Assembly: GCA_964371715.1 (NCBI GenBank) | Contig: CAYJNO010000005.1 | Span: forward strand, 16,985-80,984 | Direction of reading: 5' to 3' | DNA length: 64,000 bases | Source of the DNA: CAYJNO01 sp964371715 | Lineage (GTDB): Bacteria; Bacillota_I; Bacilli_A; Erysipelotrichales; Erysipelotrichaceae | Shown here: one piece after another, positions 51,483 to 60,234 of the stretch | How positions within the stretch are numbered: position 1 is the stretch's first letter | How the letters are laid out: each line of letters begins with the position of its first letter | The notes under the pieces: model-generated | Seen by the model: the letters and a program-made list of their open reading frames with translations, nothing else | The model's database searches: none | What the model was told of the DNA's origin: nothing | Program-made: the position numbers and the translations under genes

Positions 51483-53186
51483 ATGAGTACACATGCTAGC
51501 AAATATCGTTTAGGTGATTTATTAGTACAACATAACATCATTACAATGGAACAATTAGAAACTGCATTAGCAATGCAGAAGAAAATGCATAAATATTTAG
51601 GGGATTGCTTAATAGAGTTGGGGTATTGTACTGATGATAATATAGCACATGTTTTATCTTTACAATTACAAATACCAAGAGTAGATTTAAGGGGGATTAA
51701 GGTTGATTCAGAAATTATTTCCCTTGTAACCGGATCAGTATTAAGAAAACATACTGTATTACCCATCGGATTTAATAAAAACCAAAAAGGTGTTTTAGTA
51801 TTGGCAATGGCAAATCCATTAGATATTGTTGCACAAGATGATATCGCTCTAATCACTGGATATGTTATTGAACCTGTTGTTGCGACAACATCAATGATTA
51901 ATGCAGTTTTAGATAAATATTTTGGTACTGGCGAGGTTATGTCAGCAGCAGAACAATATACAAAAGAAAGAGAAGTACAACTTCAACAACTAGAATCAGT
52001 ATTAGATGAAAATGATAATGATATCGAAAATGCACCAATTGTACAACTTGTAAGATCGGTAATTGAGCAAGCAGTTCGTCAAAGAACAAGTGATATTCAC
52101 TTTGATGCTTGGGAAAAGCAAATCCATGTACGTTTTAGAATAGATGGAGTATTACAAGAAAAAATGATTTATGACATCGGATTATTACCTGCGATTGTCA
52201 CACGTATAAAAATACTAAGTGGTATGGATATCTCGGAGAAAAGAAAACCTCAGGATGGACGTATTAGTTTAATCATAGATAGAAAAGAATATGATATTCG
52301 TGTTTCTGTTCTTCCTTCATCTTATGGAGAAAAAGTCGTAATGCGTTTAGCATCAAAAACAGGATTTACTAAAGATAAAAAAGAATTAGGGATGTTAGAG
52401 TGGGAACTTAAAAAGTTTGAAAAAATATTAAAAAACCCTAATGGTATTTTATTAGTTACAGGTCCTACTGGTAGTGGTAAGTCTACAACTTTATATACAT
52501 CTTTATCTGAACTTAACACAGAAGATGTAAATATAATTACAGTAGAAGATCCTGTAGAAGCAAATATTCCAGGAATTAATCAAGTTCAAGTAAATAATAA
52601 AGCAGATTTAACATTTGCCAGTGCTTTAAGAGCAATATTAAGACAAGACCCTGATATTATTATGATTGGGGAAATAAGAGACTATGAAACAGCTTCAATA
52701 GCTGTACAAGCTTCAATCACTGGTCACTTAGTTGTATCAACATTACATACAAATAGTAGTGCAGCTACAATTTCTCGTTTATTAGATATGGGACTTGAAT
52801 CTTATTTATTAGCAGACTCATTAGTTGGAATCATCGCACAAAGACTTGTTAGAAGATTATGTCCGAATTGTAAGCAAGAAAAGAAAGCTTCAGTAGAAGA
52901 AAAGCTAATGTTAGGTAAAAGTGAAAATGACGATATAACAATATATGAACCAGTTGGTTGTGCTATGTGCAATGAGATTGGATTTATGGGACGTATTGGG
53001 GTTTATGAAATATTAGAAGTTACACCAGAAGTTAAGGCAGTAATTACAAATAAAGAAAGTACAGCAGTTATTAAAAAGACAGCCGAAGAACAAGGTATGA
53101 AAACTTTAAGATCAAGTGCTGCCCACTATGTATTAACAGGAATCACAACAGTAAGTGAAATGATGAAAATATCTTACGAAGGTTAA
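51483..53186 (+). CDS. pilB: Type IV pilus extension ATPase PilB
   Basis: This 567-residue assembly ATPase of the GspE/PilB family powers pilin polymerisation from the cytoplasmic side. The N-terminal GspE/MshE-like domain (residues about 1-150, LGDLLVQHNIITMEQLETALAMQ and MANPLDIVAQDDI) binds nucleotides in relatives. The core has Walker A GPTGSGKST (about residue 327), Asp box DPVEANIPGINQVQVN, Walker B DIIMIGEIRDYETA and His box STLHTNS. A zinc-binding tetracysteine (C460, C463, C493, C496) distinguishes PilB from PilT. Confidence 0.96.
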   Translation: MSTHASKYRLGDLLVQHNIITMEQLETALAMQKKMHKYLGDCLIELGYCTDDNIAHVLSLQLQIPRVDLRGIKVDSEIISLVTGSVLRKHTVLPIGFNKNQKGVLVLAMANPLDIVAQDDIALITGYVIEPVVATTSMINAVLDKYFGTGEVMSAAEQYTKEREVQLQQLESVLDENDNDIENAPIVQLVRSVIEQAVRQRTSDIHFDAWEKQIHVRFRIDGVLQEKMIYDIGLLPAIVTRIKILSGMDISEKRKPQDGRISLIIDRKEYDIRVSVLPSSYGEKVVMRLASKTGFTKDKKELGMLEWELKKFEKILKNPNGILLVTGPTGSGKSTTLYTSLSELNTEDVNIITVEDPVEANIPGINQVQVNNKADLTFASALRAILRQDPDIIMIGEIRDYETASIAVQASITGHLVVSTLHTNSSAATISRLLDMGLESYLLADSLVGIIAQRLVRRLCPNCKQEKKASVEEKLMLGKSENDDITIYEPVGCAMCNEIGFMGRIGVYEILEVTPEVKAVITNKESTAVIKKTAEEQGMKTLRSSAAHYVLTGITTVSEMMKISYEG

Positions 53187-53189
53187 TAA

Positions 53190-54365
53190 GTGATAAATTT
53201 TAATGAATTAATTAAATTTGCTTTCAAAAAAAATGCTTCAAATATTCATATAACAACAAATGCCCCAATTCATATGCGTGTAGATGGTGAACTAAGAGCT
53301 TTAAATACTAAAGAAATGAATGATACAGACATTTTAGAAATTATTAATGAAATAACGAATGATAAACAAAAATTGATATTAGAGCAAGAGTTTGAAGTTG
53401 ATTTAGCATATGAAAGTGTAAAAGACCATCGTTTAAGAATAAATATATTTAAACAAGCTAGTAATTATGGAATTGTAATTAGATTGTTGAAGTCAAAAAT
53501 TCCTTTACCTGTTGAAATTGGATTACCACTACCATTGATAGAATTAGCGAGTCAAAAAAGTGGATTAATATTAGTAACAGGACCAACTGGTGTTGGTAAA
53601 TCAACAACTTTGGCCAGCCTAGTAAGCCATATGAATACTTTATATTCCAAACATATTATTACAATTGAAGATCCAATAGAGTTTGTTTACTATCACAAAG
53701 AAGGTATGGTATTACAAATTGATATTAGTGAAGAATTAAAGAATAGTGATGAACTAGAAGTAGGTTCAATGAAGCTAGAGCACACAAAAACAAGTAATTA
53801 TGCTTCATTTATCAACGCTACACTAAGACAAAACCCAGACATATTAGTGGTTGGAGAAATTAGGGATCAAGAAACAGCTAGTATTATTTCAAATGCTGCT
53901 AGTACAGGTCAACTGGTAATATCAAGTATGCATGCAAATAATGTGGCATCAGCAATATCAAGGTTAAATGATATGAAGGTGCCGATTAAAGTACTAGCAT
54001 CAGCCTTGAGTTGTGTGGTATCACAAAATCTTGTAAAGAAATTATGTGAACATTGTAAAGTAAAAAGAAAAACGACTAATGAAGAAAAGGCAAGACTTGG
54101 GTTAAATAGTGGTTTAGATATTTATGAACCTAAAGGTTGTGAACATTGTAGCCACATAGGTTATGATGGACAAATTGCAGTATTTGAAGTATTAGAAGTT
54201 AATAAAGCCTTTAGGCAATCATTGGTAAATCAAGAAAGTAAAGATATTAATAAAAAAATTAATCAATTATTAGGAAATAATCAACTTGCAGATATTACAA
54301 AAAATTTAGTTAAAAATGGAATAACATCGATAGATGAATTAATAATGATTACCGAACAATGGTAA
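53190..54365 (+). CDS. PilT-family ATPase with PilB-type tetracysteine
   Basis: This 391-residue secretion ATPase has the short PilT-like N-terminal domain (FAFKKNASNIHITTNAPIHMRVDGEL) and a core with GPTGVGKST, DPIEFVYYHKEGMVLQIDI, and Walker B ILVVGEIRDQETAS. It also carries CEHC and CEHC pairs near the C terminus, which is the PilB zinc site, and an insertion of about 25 polar residues after the Asp box (about 180-205). It starts at GTG 53190, 4 bases after pilB, using AAGG. It is neither a standard PilT nor PilB; it may be a specialised retraction or assembly motor. Confidence 0.85.
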   Translation: MINFNELIKFAFKKNASNIHITTNAPIHMRVDGELRALNTKEMNDTDILEIINEITNDKQKLILEQEFEVDLAYESVKDHRLRINIFKQASNYGIVIRLLKSKIPLPVEIGLPLPLIELASQKSGLILVTGPTGVGKSTTLASLVSHMNTLYSKHIITIEDPIEFVYYHKEGMVLQIDISEELKNSDELEVGSMKLEHTKTSNYASFINATLRQNPDILVVGEIRDQETASIISNAASTGQLVISSMHANNVASAISRLNDMKVPIKVLASALSCVVSQNLVKKLCEHCKVKRKTTNEEKARLGLNSGLDIYEPKGCEHCSHIGYDGQIAVFEVLEVNKAFRQSLVNQESKDINKKINQLLGNNQLADITKNLVKNGITSIDELIMITEQW

Positions 54366-54397
54366 AAATTACCGAATGGTAATAGATAGGAGTAGAC

Positions 54398-55456
54398 ATG
54401 TATAGTTTTCTAGATTTAATCAGTTTAGCAATGCAAAAAAGAGGTTCGGATTTACACTTAACAACTGGGGTTCCGCCAATGTGTAGAATTGATGGTACAT
54501 TAGTACCAATTACGGATGTAAAATTAACACCAGATATGATTAAGGAAATAATATCACCTATTATGAAACCTGAATTATTAAGACTTTTTGAAGTTACTGG
54601 TGAATTAGATTTTGCTCATTCTATTCCACAACTTGGAAGATTTAGAATTAATGTGTTTAAACAAAGAAATTCTTGGGCAGTAGCAGCTCGTGTATTAAAC
54701 ACTAGGATACCTGAGCCAAGTGAAATTGGACTTTCACCATTAATTGTAAATCTTGTAAAGAAAAAAAGAGGTTTAATATTAGTTACTGGTCCGACAGGTA
54801 GTGGTAAGTCAACTACATTAGCAAGTCTTATTGACGTTGTTAATAGAAATGACAAAAGACATATCATTACATTAGAAGACCCTATTGAATACATGCATCA
54901 ACATAAAAATTCAATTGTAAATCAAAGAGAAATTGGAGATGACACAAAGAGTTTTGATGCAGCATTAAGAGGGGCATTAAGACAAGATCCAGATGTCATT
55001 TTAGTAGGAGAAATGCGCGACTTAGATACAATTTCAATTGCATTAACTGCAGCTGAAACAGGACATTTAGTATTATCTACTTTACATACAGTAGGTGCTG
55101 TTAATACTATTGACCGTATCATTGACGTATTCCCACCATTCCAACAAGAACAAGTAAGAACACAGCTTGCGGATGTTTTAGAATGTGTTGTATCGCAACA
55201 ATTAATACCAAGAGAAGACCAACCTGGAAGGGTTGCGGCTTTTGAAGTAATGGTAAGTAATAGTGCAGTTAAAAATATGATAAGAGAAGGTAAAACATAC
55301 CAGATCAATTCAGTATTATTAACTAATCAAAAACTAGGAATGAAAATTATGGACGATGCATTAGTTGATTTGCATGTTCAAGGTAAAATTTCTAAAGAGA
55401 ATGCAATTTTGTTTGCACAAGATGTAGCCTCAGTTAGAAAAAGAGTAATGATTTAA
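54398..55456 (+). CDS. pilT: Type IV pilus retraction ATPase PilT
   Basis: A 352-residue PilT that drives pilus depolymerisation and twitching motility. It contains MQKRGSDLHLTTGVPPMCRIDGTL at the N terminus, Walker A GPTGSGKST, Asp box DPIEYMHQHKNSIVNQREIG, Walker B VILVGEMRDLDTIS and His box STLHTVGAVNTIDRIIDVFPP, followed by the PilT-specific AFEVMVSN segment. No tetracysteine is present, unlike in its upstream neighbour. A GGAG site precedes ATG 54398. It points to active retraction in a single-membrane organism. Confidence 0.95.
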   Translation: MYSFLDLISLAMQKRGSDLHLTTGVPPMCRIDGTLVPITDVKLTPDMIKEIISPIMKPELLRLFEVTGELDFAHSIPQLGRFRINVFKQRNSWAVAARVLNTRIPEPSEIGLSPLIVNLVKKKRGLILVTGPTGSGKSTTLASLIDVVNRNDKRHIITLEDPIEYMHQHKNSIVNQREIGDDTKSFDAALRGALRQDPDVILVGEMRDLDTISIALTAAETGHLVLSTLHTVGAVNTIDRIIDVFPPFQQEQVRTQLADVLECVVSQQLIPREDQPGRVAAFEVMVSNSAVKNMIREGKTYQINSVLLTNQKLGMKIMDDALVDLHVQGKISKENAILFAQDVASVRKRVMI

Positions 55457-55477
55457 TAGAAGAGAAAAGAGGTTATA

Positions 55478-56695
55478 ATGGCAGTTTATAGTTACGTTGC
55501 ATTCGATGCAAACGGTAAAGAAAAGCGTGGAAAAATAGAGAGTTCTACAAAAGAATCAGCATTAGAAGAGTTAAGGTCTTCAGGTTTAACAGTTGGAAGC
55601 TTAGGAGAAGGTGGTGGATTAAACCAAGATATTGATTTGCCATTTTCACAAAAGAAACCATCAAGTAGAGATTTAGCAGTATTCTCAAGACAAATAGTAA
55701 GTATTATTGATGCAGGAGTTACAATAACAGCTGCATTACAGATGTTATCTGAACAAACAGAAAATAAAATGTTAAAAGAAGCTATTACAGCTTGTCATGA
55801 GTCTGTATTATCAGGAACTTCTTTATCTGAAGCAATGTCTTATCATGAAGAAGTATTCCCAAATTTATTAGTAACAATGGTTGAAGCTGGTGAAGCGTCA
55901 GGAAGCTTAGATGTTTCATTTACAAGAATGGCTGACCAATTTGAAAAAGATGCGAAATTATCAGCATTAATTAAAAAAGCATCGGTATACCCAATTGCAG
56001 TTTTAGTAGTTGCTTTTGGTGTAATCATGGTTTTATTAGGTTTTGTTATTCCTCAATTTGAACAAGTATTAGGTCAATTAGGAACGGAATTGCCTTGGAT
56101 TACAAAAGCTGTAATTGTGGCAGGAGACTTTGTAGCAAATTATTGGGTTGCAATATTAGTGGTAATAGGTGTAGGTGGATATGGTGCTTATCGCTATGGT
56201 CAAACAGAACCTGGTAAATATTTATATGGATCAATTGAAATTAGACTACCATTGTTTGGTATCTTAGCAGTTAAATCAGCTAGTGCAAGACTTTGTAGAA
56301 CATTATCTACAATGTTAGCAGCTGGTATTGGTATTACAGATGCATTAGTAATTGTAGGAAATGTAATGTCTAATGTCATCTTTAAAGAAACAGTTATGAA
56401 TGCAAAAACTGATGTTGAACTAGGTACTCCATTATCAGAACCAATTGCAAGATCAGAGTTATTTCCACCATTAGTACATCATATGATTAAAATTGGAGAA
56501 GATACAGGTAATTTAGAAAGCATGCTTGATAAATTAGCTGATTATTATGATGAAGAAGTTGAGATTGCAACAGCATCAATTATGACAGCAATAGAACCAT
56601 TAATTATTGTAGTATTAGCGGCTATTGTAGGTGTTATTGTACTAGCAGTAGTACTTCCTTTAGGTGAAATGACTGCAGGTGTAGGAAATTTATAA
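55478..56695 (+). CDS. pilC: Type IV pilus platform protein PilC
   Basis: This 405-residue inner-membrane platform protein of the GspF/PilC family couples the ATPases to the pilins. The N-terminal MAVYSYVAFDANGKEKRGKIES is family-typical. There are two cytoplasmic GspF domains (LAVFSRQIVSIIDAGVTITAALQ..EAGEASGSLD and SARLCRTLSTMLAAGIGITDAL..KIGEDTGNLESML), each followed by membrane segments. The two copies show the internal repeat of the family. It follows pilT by 21 bases, and the pilin genes come next under their own promoter. Confidence 0.95.
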   Translation: MAVYSYVAFDANGKEKRGKIESSTKESALEELRSSGLTVGSLGEGGGLNQDIDLPFSQKKPSSRDLAVFSRQIVSIIDAGVTITAALQMLSEQTENKMLKEAITACHESVLSGTSLSEAMSYHEEVFPNLLVTMVEAGEASGSLDVSFTRMADQFEKDAKLSALIKKASVYPIAVLVVAFGVIMVLLGFVIPQFEQVLGQLGTELPWITKAVIVAGDFVANYWVAILVVIGVGGYGAYRYGQTEPGKYLYGSIEIRLPLFGILAVKSASARLCRTLSTMLAAGIGITDALVIVGNVMSNVIFKETVMNAKTDVELGTPLSEPIARSELFPPLVHHMIKIGEDTGNLESMLDKLADYYDEEVEIATASIMTAIEPLIIVVLAAIVGVIVLAVVLPLGEMTAGVGNL

Positions 56696-56712
56696 AAAAA
56701 GTAAAAAAAAGC

Positions 56713-56741
56713 TTGCAAAAAAATTACACATTCGATACAAT
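56713..56741 (+). promoter_or_regulatory. Strong promoter of the major pilin genes
   Basis: TTGCAA (56713-56718) and TACAAT (56736-56741) are spaced by exactly 17 bases after an A-tract. It lies between pilC and the first pilin and would allow the pilins to be made in excess over the machinery. Confidence 0.78.
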
Positions 56742-56784
56742 AGACAAGTGTGAAATACAAAAAGTTCACAAAAGTATAAAAAGA

Positions 56785-56798
56785 TACCGTAAACGGTA
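56785..56798 (+). promoter_or_regulatory. Leader hairpin before the first pilin gene
   Basis: TACCG-TAAA-CGGTA forms a small stem-loop just before the AAGGAG site (56802-56807), within a predicted leader of about 65 bases. A second small repeat (GTGAA...TTCAC, 56749-56768) lies nearer the 5' end. Such structures may stabilise the pilin mRNA (inference). Confidence 0.4.
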
Positions 56799-56812
56799 CA
56801 GAAGGAGATCGA

Positions 56813-57256
56813 ATGAGCACAATTAAAAACAACAAAGGTTTTACGTTAATTGAATTAATCGTAGTAATCGCAATTATCGCAGTATTAGCAGTAGTATTAG
56901 CACCTCAATACATTCAATATGTAGAAAGAGGAAGAGAATCAAATGATATTCAAGCAGCACAATCAATTATGGATGCAGCAACAGTAGCAGCAGCAGATCC
57001 TGCAACTAGCGCAACAGGAACATATACAGTTACTTGGGCAACAACAGGTGCTGGAGCAGTTACAGTAACTGGAGCAGATACAACTGGAGCAGATTCAATG
57101 AAAACTCAAATGGAAGCAATCGTTGGAGATTTAGATACATTTGCTGATGCACAATCAGTTAAAGGTGGATCAAACAATTTACAATTCACAATTAACTTAG
57201 CAACAGGTGATTTAACAGTAGATACAGCCCATGACTTAAATGGTTTAGTTAAATAA
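56813..57256 (+). CDS. Major type IV pilin 1
   Basis: A 147-residue prepilin. The short leader MSTIKNNKG is followed by the type IV pilin N terminus FTLIELIVVIAIIAVLAVVLAPQY, with the processing Gly and the conserved Glu at mature position 5. The globular part is Ala/Thr/Gly-rich with no cysteine, so it lacks the disulfide loop of Gram-negative pilins. It is the first of a tandem pair and probably forms the pilus shaft. Codon use in this gene is rather uniform (GCA, GTA and ACA dominate), in line with high expression. Confidence 0.92.
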   Translation: MSTIKNNKGFTLIELIVVIAIIAVLAVVLAPQYIQYVERGRESNDIQAAQSIMDAATVAAADPATSATGTYTVTWATTGAGAVTVTGADTTGADSMKTQMEAIVGDLDTFADAQSVKGGSNNLQFTINLATGDLTVDTAHDLNGLVK

Positions 57257-57498
57257 GATAGAAAGAATAGGAAATTATAAAATGAAAAACAACAAAGGTT
57301 TTACTTTAATCGAATTAATCGTAGTAATCGCAATTATCGCAGTATTAGCAGTAGTATTAGCACCTCAATACATTCAATATGTAGAAAGAGGAAGAGAATC
57401 AAATGATATTCAAGCAGCACAATCAATTATGGATGCAGCAACAGTAGCAGCAGCAGATCCTGCAACTAGCGCAACAGGAACATATACAGTTACTTGGG
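56852..57498 (+). repeat. Tandem duplication of the pilin 5' region (187-base identical blocks)
   Basis: Bases 56852-57038 and 57312-57498 are identical over 187 bases, third codon positions included. They encode the pilin core helix and the first part of the globular domain. The two genes diverge in their central insert and C-terminal regions. This indicates a recent duplication or gene conversion. Confidence 0.9.
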
Positions 57499-57725
57499 AC
57501 ACTAATAATACAGATGGAACAGGAGCTGGAGCAGTTACAGTAACTGGAGCAGATACAACTGGAGCAGATTCAATGGAATTACAAATGGAAGCAATCATTG
57601 GAGATTTAGATACATTTGCTGATGCACAATCAGTTAAAGGTGGTGGAGAAGATTTAGTATTCACAATCGATTTAGCATCTGGAAATTTAACTGTTACATC
57701 TGATTTAGGTGGATTAGTAAAATAG
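57282..57725 (+). CDS. Major type IV pilin 2 (paralogue of pilin 1)
   Basis: A 147-residue prepilin with leader MKNNKG and the same mature N terminus (FTLIELIVVIAIIAVLA). It differs from pilin 1 in a short insert (DTNNTDGTGAGA) and in the C-terminal strands (GGGEDLVFTIDLASGNLTVTSDLGG). It lies 26 bases after pilin 1, with AGAAAGAA as a weak ribosome site. The two may be co-assembled or used alternately. A strong hairpin without T-run follows. Confidence 0.92.
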   Translation: MKNNKGFTLIELIVVIAIIAVLAVVLAPQYIQYVERGRESNDIQAAQSIMDAATVAAADPATSATGTYTVTWDTNNTDGTGAGAVTVTGADTTGADSMELQMEAIIGDLDTFADAQSVKGGGEDLVFTIDLASGNLTVTSDLGGLVK

Positions 57726-57752
57726 TTTATTAAATTATTTAAATATAACATT

Positions 57753-57780
57753 TATCACCAACTTTAACGAGTTGGTGATA
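57753..57780 (+). promoter_or_regulatory. Strong hairpin after the pilin genes, without a T-run
   Basis: TATCACCAACT and AGTTGGTGATA form an 11-bp perfect stem with the loop TTAACG. The bases after it (GGTGTAATTAG) have no T-run, so it is not a standard terminator. It may stabilise the pilin mRNA or partially attenuate reading into pilD. Confidence 0.7.
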
Positions 57781-57803
57781 GGTGTAATTAGAAAGGACTC
57801 AAA

Positions 57804-58562
57804 GTGAACGATATTATTATTTATTTACCATTTATTACAATTGCATTATTAGGATTACTTGTTGGTAGCTTTTTAAACGTATGTATTTATCGTATTCCTT
57901 TGAAAGAGAGTGTGGTGTTTGATTCGTCACATTGTATGAGTTGTAAAAAGAAATTAAAATGGTACGAGTTATTTCCGCTATTTAGCTATTTATGCTTAGG
58001 TGGGAAATGTAGTAAATGTAAAGCACCTATTTCTATACAATACCCTTTAGTTGAATTCATAAATTCAGTATTGTGGATAATTGTGTTTTATTATTATGGT
58101 TTTACAATTGATACAATTTTAGGATGCATCTTAGCTTCTACACTATTAGTGCTTTCTGTAATTGATATAAAAACATTCGAAATACCACCATCAACATCAT
58201 TAACGGTGTTTATCTTAGGGGTAATTAGAACACTTACTAATATGGATAATTTATTTGATCATATTATTGGCTTCTTTGCTGTATCATCATTCTTATTCTT
58301 GATAATATTTTTATCAAAAGGAAAAGCGATGGGCGGAGGAGATTTAAAGTTAATGGCAGGAGGCGGTTTATTCTTAACTGGTGGACCTGTAGTATTAGCT
58401 TTCTTTATTGCAATATTCCTAGCTTCCATTATTCACTTATTTAAAGTGATATTCATGAAAGCTGATCGCACTTTGGCATTAGGGCCATATCTTGCAGTTG
58501 GAATCTTTATCTCATTTATATGGGGTAATGATCTAATTAATTGGTATATATCATTATTATAA
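57804..58562 (+). CDS. pilD: Prepilin peptidase / N-methyltransferase PilD
   Basis: This 252-residue membrane aspartic protease removes prepilin leaders and methylates the new N terminus. It has the N-terminal GSFLNVCIYRIPL, two zinc-type CxxC pairs (CMSC and CSKC) in the cytoplasmic loop, and the two catalytic aspartates in VIDIKTFEIPP and GGGDLKLM. About eight membrane segments are expected. Translation begins at GTG 57804 after a GAAAGGA site. Its presence in the locus makes the pilins, including the four minor ones, autonomous for processing. Confidence 0.94.
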   Translation: MNDIIIYLPFITIALLGLLVGSFLNVCIYRIPLKESVVFDSSHCMSCKKKLKWYELFPLFSYLCLGGKCSKCKAPISIQYPLVEFINSVLWIIVFYYYGFTIDTILGCILASTLLVLSVIDIKTFEIPPSTSLTVFILGVIRTLTNMDNLFDHIIGFFAVSSFLFLIIFLSKGKAMGGGDLKLMAGGGLFLTGGPVVLAFFIAIFLASIIHLFKVIFMKADRTLALGPYLAVGIFISFIWGNDLINWYISLL

Positions 58563-58608
58563 AAATTAATTCATTTAGAATTTTACATAAAATTTAGAGG
58601 AGATAAAA

Positions 58609-60234
58609 ATGAAAAAAACATTGAAGTTTAACGTTAAAAATCTATTTAGTATAGAATTTAATGACACAATGGCTAAAGTTTCAGTATTTACAAAAAAAGG
58701 TACTGGGTATGACTTTAACTCAACTTTTGCAGTAGCAATACCTGACAATGTTATTGTTGATGGTCAAGTTAATGACGCAACAACACTTACATCAGTATTA
58801 CAATCTGCATTAGCTGATAAGAAACAATATAAAGAATCAAGTAAAGGTGTTGTAGTAGCAATTAACTCAACTAAAATAGTTAGTAGAGAAGTTTCTTTAC
58901 CAAAAATGGATGATAAGAAACTAAAATCAGTAGTAGAGTTAAATGCACAAGAATATTTCCCGGTAGATTTAACTGGTTATAAAGTTCAACATCAAGTTTT
59001 AGAAGTACTAAATGATTCTAAAACAATGAGAGTATTAGTGACAGTTGCTCCAAAATCATTAACTTTAGAATATGCAAAAGTATCTACAGGGGTAGGATTA
59101 ACATTATTAGCTATTGATCATGTTAATAATGCTATTTATCATGGATTAAAAAAATTATCAACTAAGGGTGATGCGATGTTTGTTAACATCAACTTACAAA
59201 ATACTTTAGTTACATTTATGAGAGATGATAATTTAATATTACAAAGAAGTTTTCCATTTGGAGGAGATGAATTTATCTCAACTTTAGTGGAAGCTGGAAA
59301 TTTACATGAAACTGATATCAGTTCAGTAATTAATAATGCATCTAATGAGCAATGGGTTAATTCAATCTTATCTACAGATATGAAAGATGGATTATATGCT
59401 CGTTTAATTAATGGTATTGTAAGAAGTTTAGACTTCTATAAATCATCAACAAAAGGTGGGCAACCAGAACGTATTATATTAATGGGTGATTGCTCGCATA
59501 TTGCAGGCATCTTAGAAACTGTTTCAGGACAAACAGGAATTCAAACATCTTCGATTGAGGATTTACCTGAAGTTGCAGCATATAAAGTTAAAAAGACGTT
59601 ATTACCTATTTATTTAGCTACTTTTGGAGCATATTTATCACCTATAAACCTAACACCTGATGACTACTTAAAAAATGTTTTAGGTGTAAAAACTGGTAAG
59701 AGTCCATTAAGTTCAGGAAGAAACTTTATTATTATTACAGCTGTTGGAGCTGTATTGTATAGTGCATTCTCTTTCTATCAATTAACTACAATTACAAATG
59801 AAAGAGATCAAATTCAAGCACGTGTTGATGAATTAGAATATGTAAGAGAGGAATATAATACATACTTAGAATACACTGCAATGATGGATAGCTTTACAAT
59901 GATTGAAGATAACATTGATAAGCCAAATAAATACATTGTGGAATTTATTGAAGAATTAGAAGTAAAAGTACCAACATCTACTGAAGTAATGTCAGCTACA
60001 TTTGACAATACACAAGTATCATTAAGAGTTGTTGTAGGATCGATGGAAGAAGCTGCAGTATTTGTAGATACATTTAGAGAATTTGAATCAATTGAAGTTA
60101 TTTCAGTAAGTTCATTCACTGAAAAACAAGACACAGATTTAGTAGAATTTTCAATAGTTGGTACATTTGTAAGTGATGAAGTAGAGGAAACTGTAACAGT
60201 AGATCCAGCTACAACTGAAGGAGGTACACAATAA
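58609..60234 (+). CDS. PilM-PilN fusion protein
   Basis: This 541-residue protein joins two pilus components. Residues about 1-345 are the actin-like PilM domain (RILVTVAPKSL, VNNAIYHGLKKL and LMGDCSHIAGILETVSGQTG). The segment INLTP (346-350) closely resembles the INLLP motif that begins PilN and binds the PilM groove. A membrane span follows (about 373-391), then a coiled coil (about 392-425) and a PilN-like ferredoxin domain (about 440-525). Separate PilM and PilN proteins are the rule. The actin-like part stays cytoplasmic. The PilO-like gene is coupled by a TAATG junction. Confidence 0.85.
   Translation: MKKTLKFNVKNLFSIEFNDTMAKVSVFTKKGTGYDFNSTFAVAIPDNVIVDGQVNDATTLTSVLQSALADKKQYKESSKGVVVAINSTKIVSREVSLPKMDDKKLKSVVELNAQEYFPVDLTGYKVQHQVLEVLNDSKTMRVLVTVAPKSLTLEYAKVSTGVGLTLLAIDHVNNAIYHGLKKLSTKGDAMFVNINLQNTLVTFMRDDNLILQRSFPFGGDEFISTLVEAGNLHETDISSVINNASNEQWVNSILSTDMKDGLYARLINGIVRSLDFYKSSTKGGQPERIILMGDCSHIAGILETVSGQTGIQTSSIEDLPEVAAYKVKKTLLPIYLATFGAYLSPINLTPDDYLKNVLGVKTGKSPLSSGRNFIIITAVGAVLYSAFSFYQLTTITNERDQIQARVDELEYVREEYNTYLEYTAMMDSFTMIEDNIDKPNKYIVEFIEELEVKVPTSTEVMSATFDNTQVSLRVVVGSMEEAAVFVDTFREFESIEVISVSSFTEKQDTDLVEFSIVGTFVSDEVEETVTVDPATTEGGTQ

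Noticed and set aside
54398..55456. PilT and its neighbour as a recent duplication of one gene
   Set aside because: The two differ in length, tetracysteine content and insertion, and share similarity only at family motifs.
57410..57751. Minus-strand frame opposite the second pilin
   Set aside because: It is the antisense shadow of the biased GCA/GTA/ACA codons of the pilin, has no ribosome site and no recognisable product.
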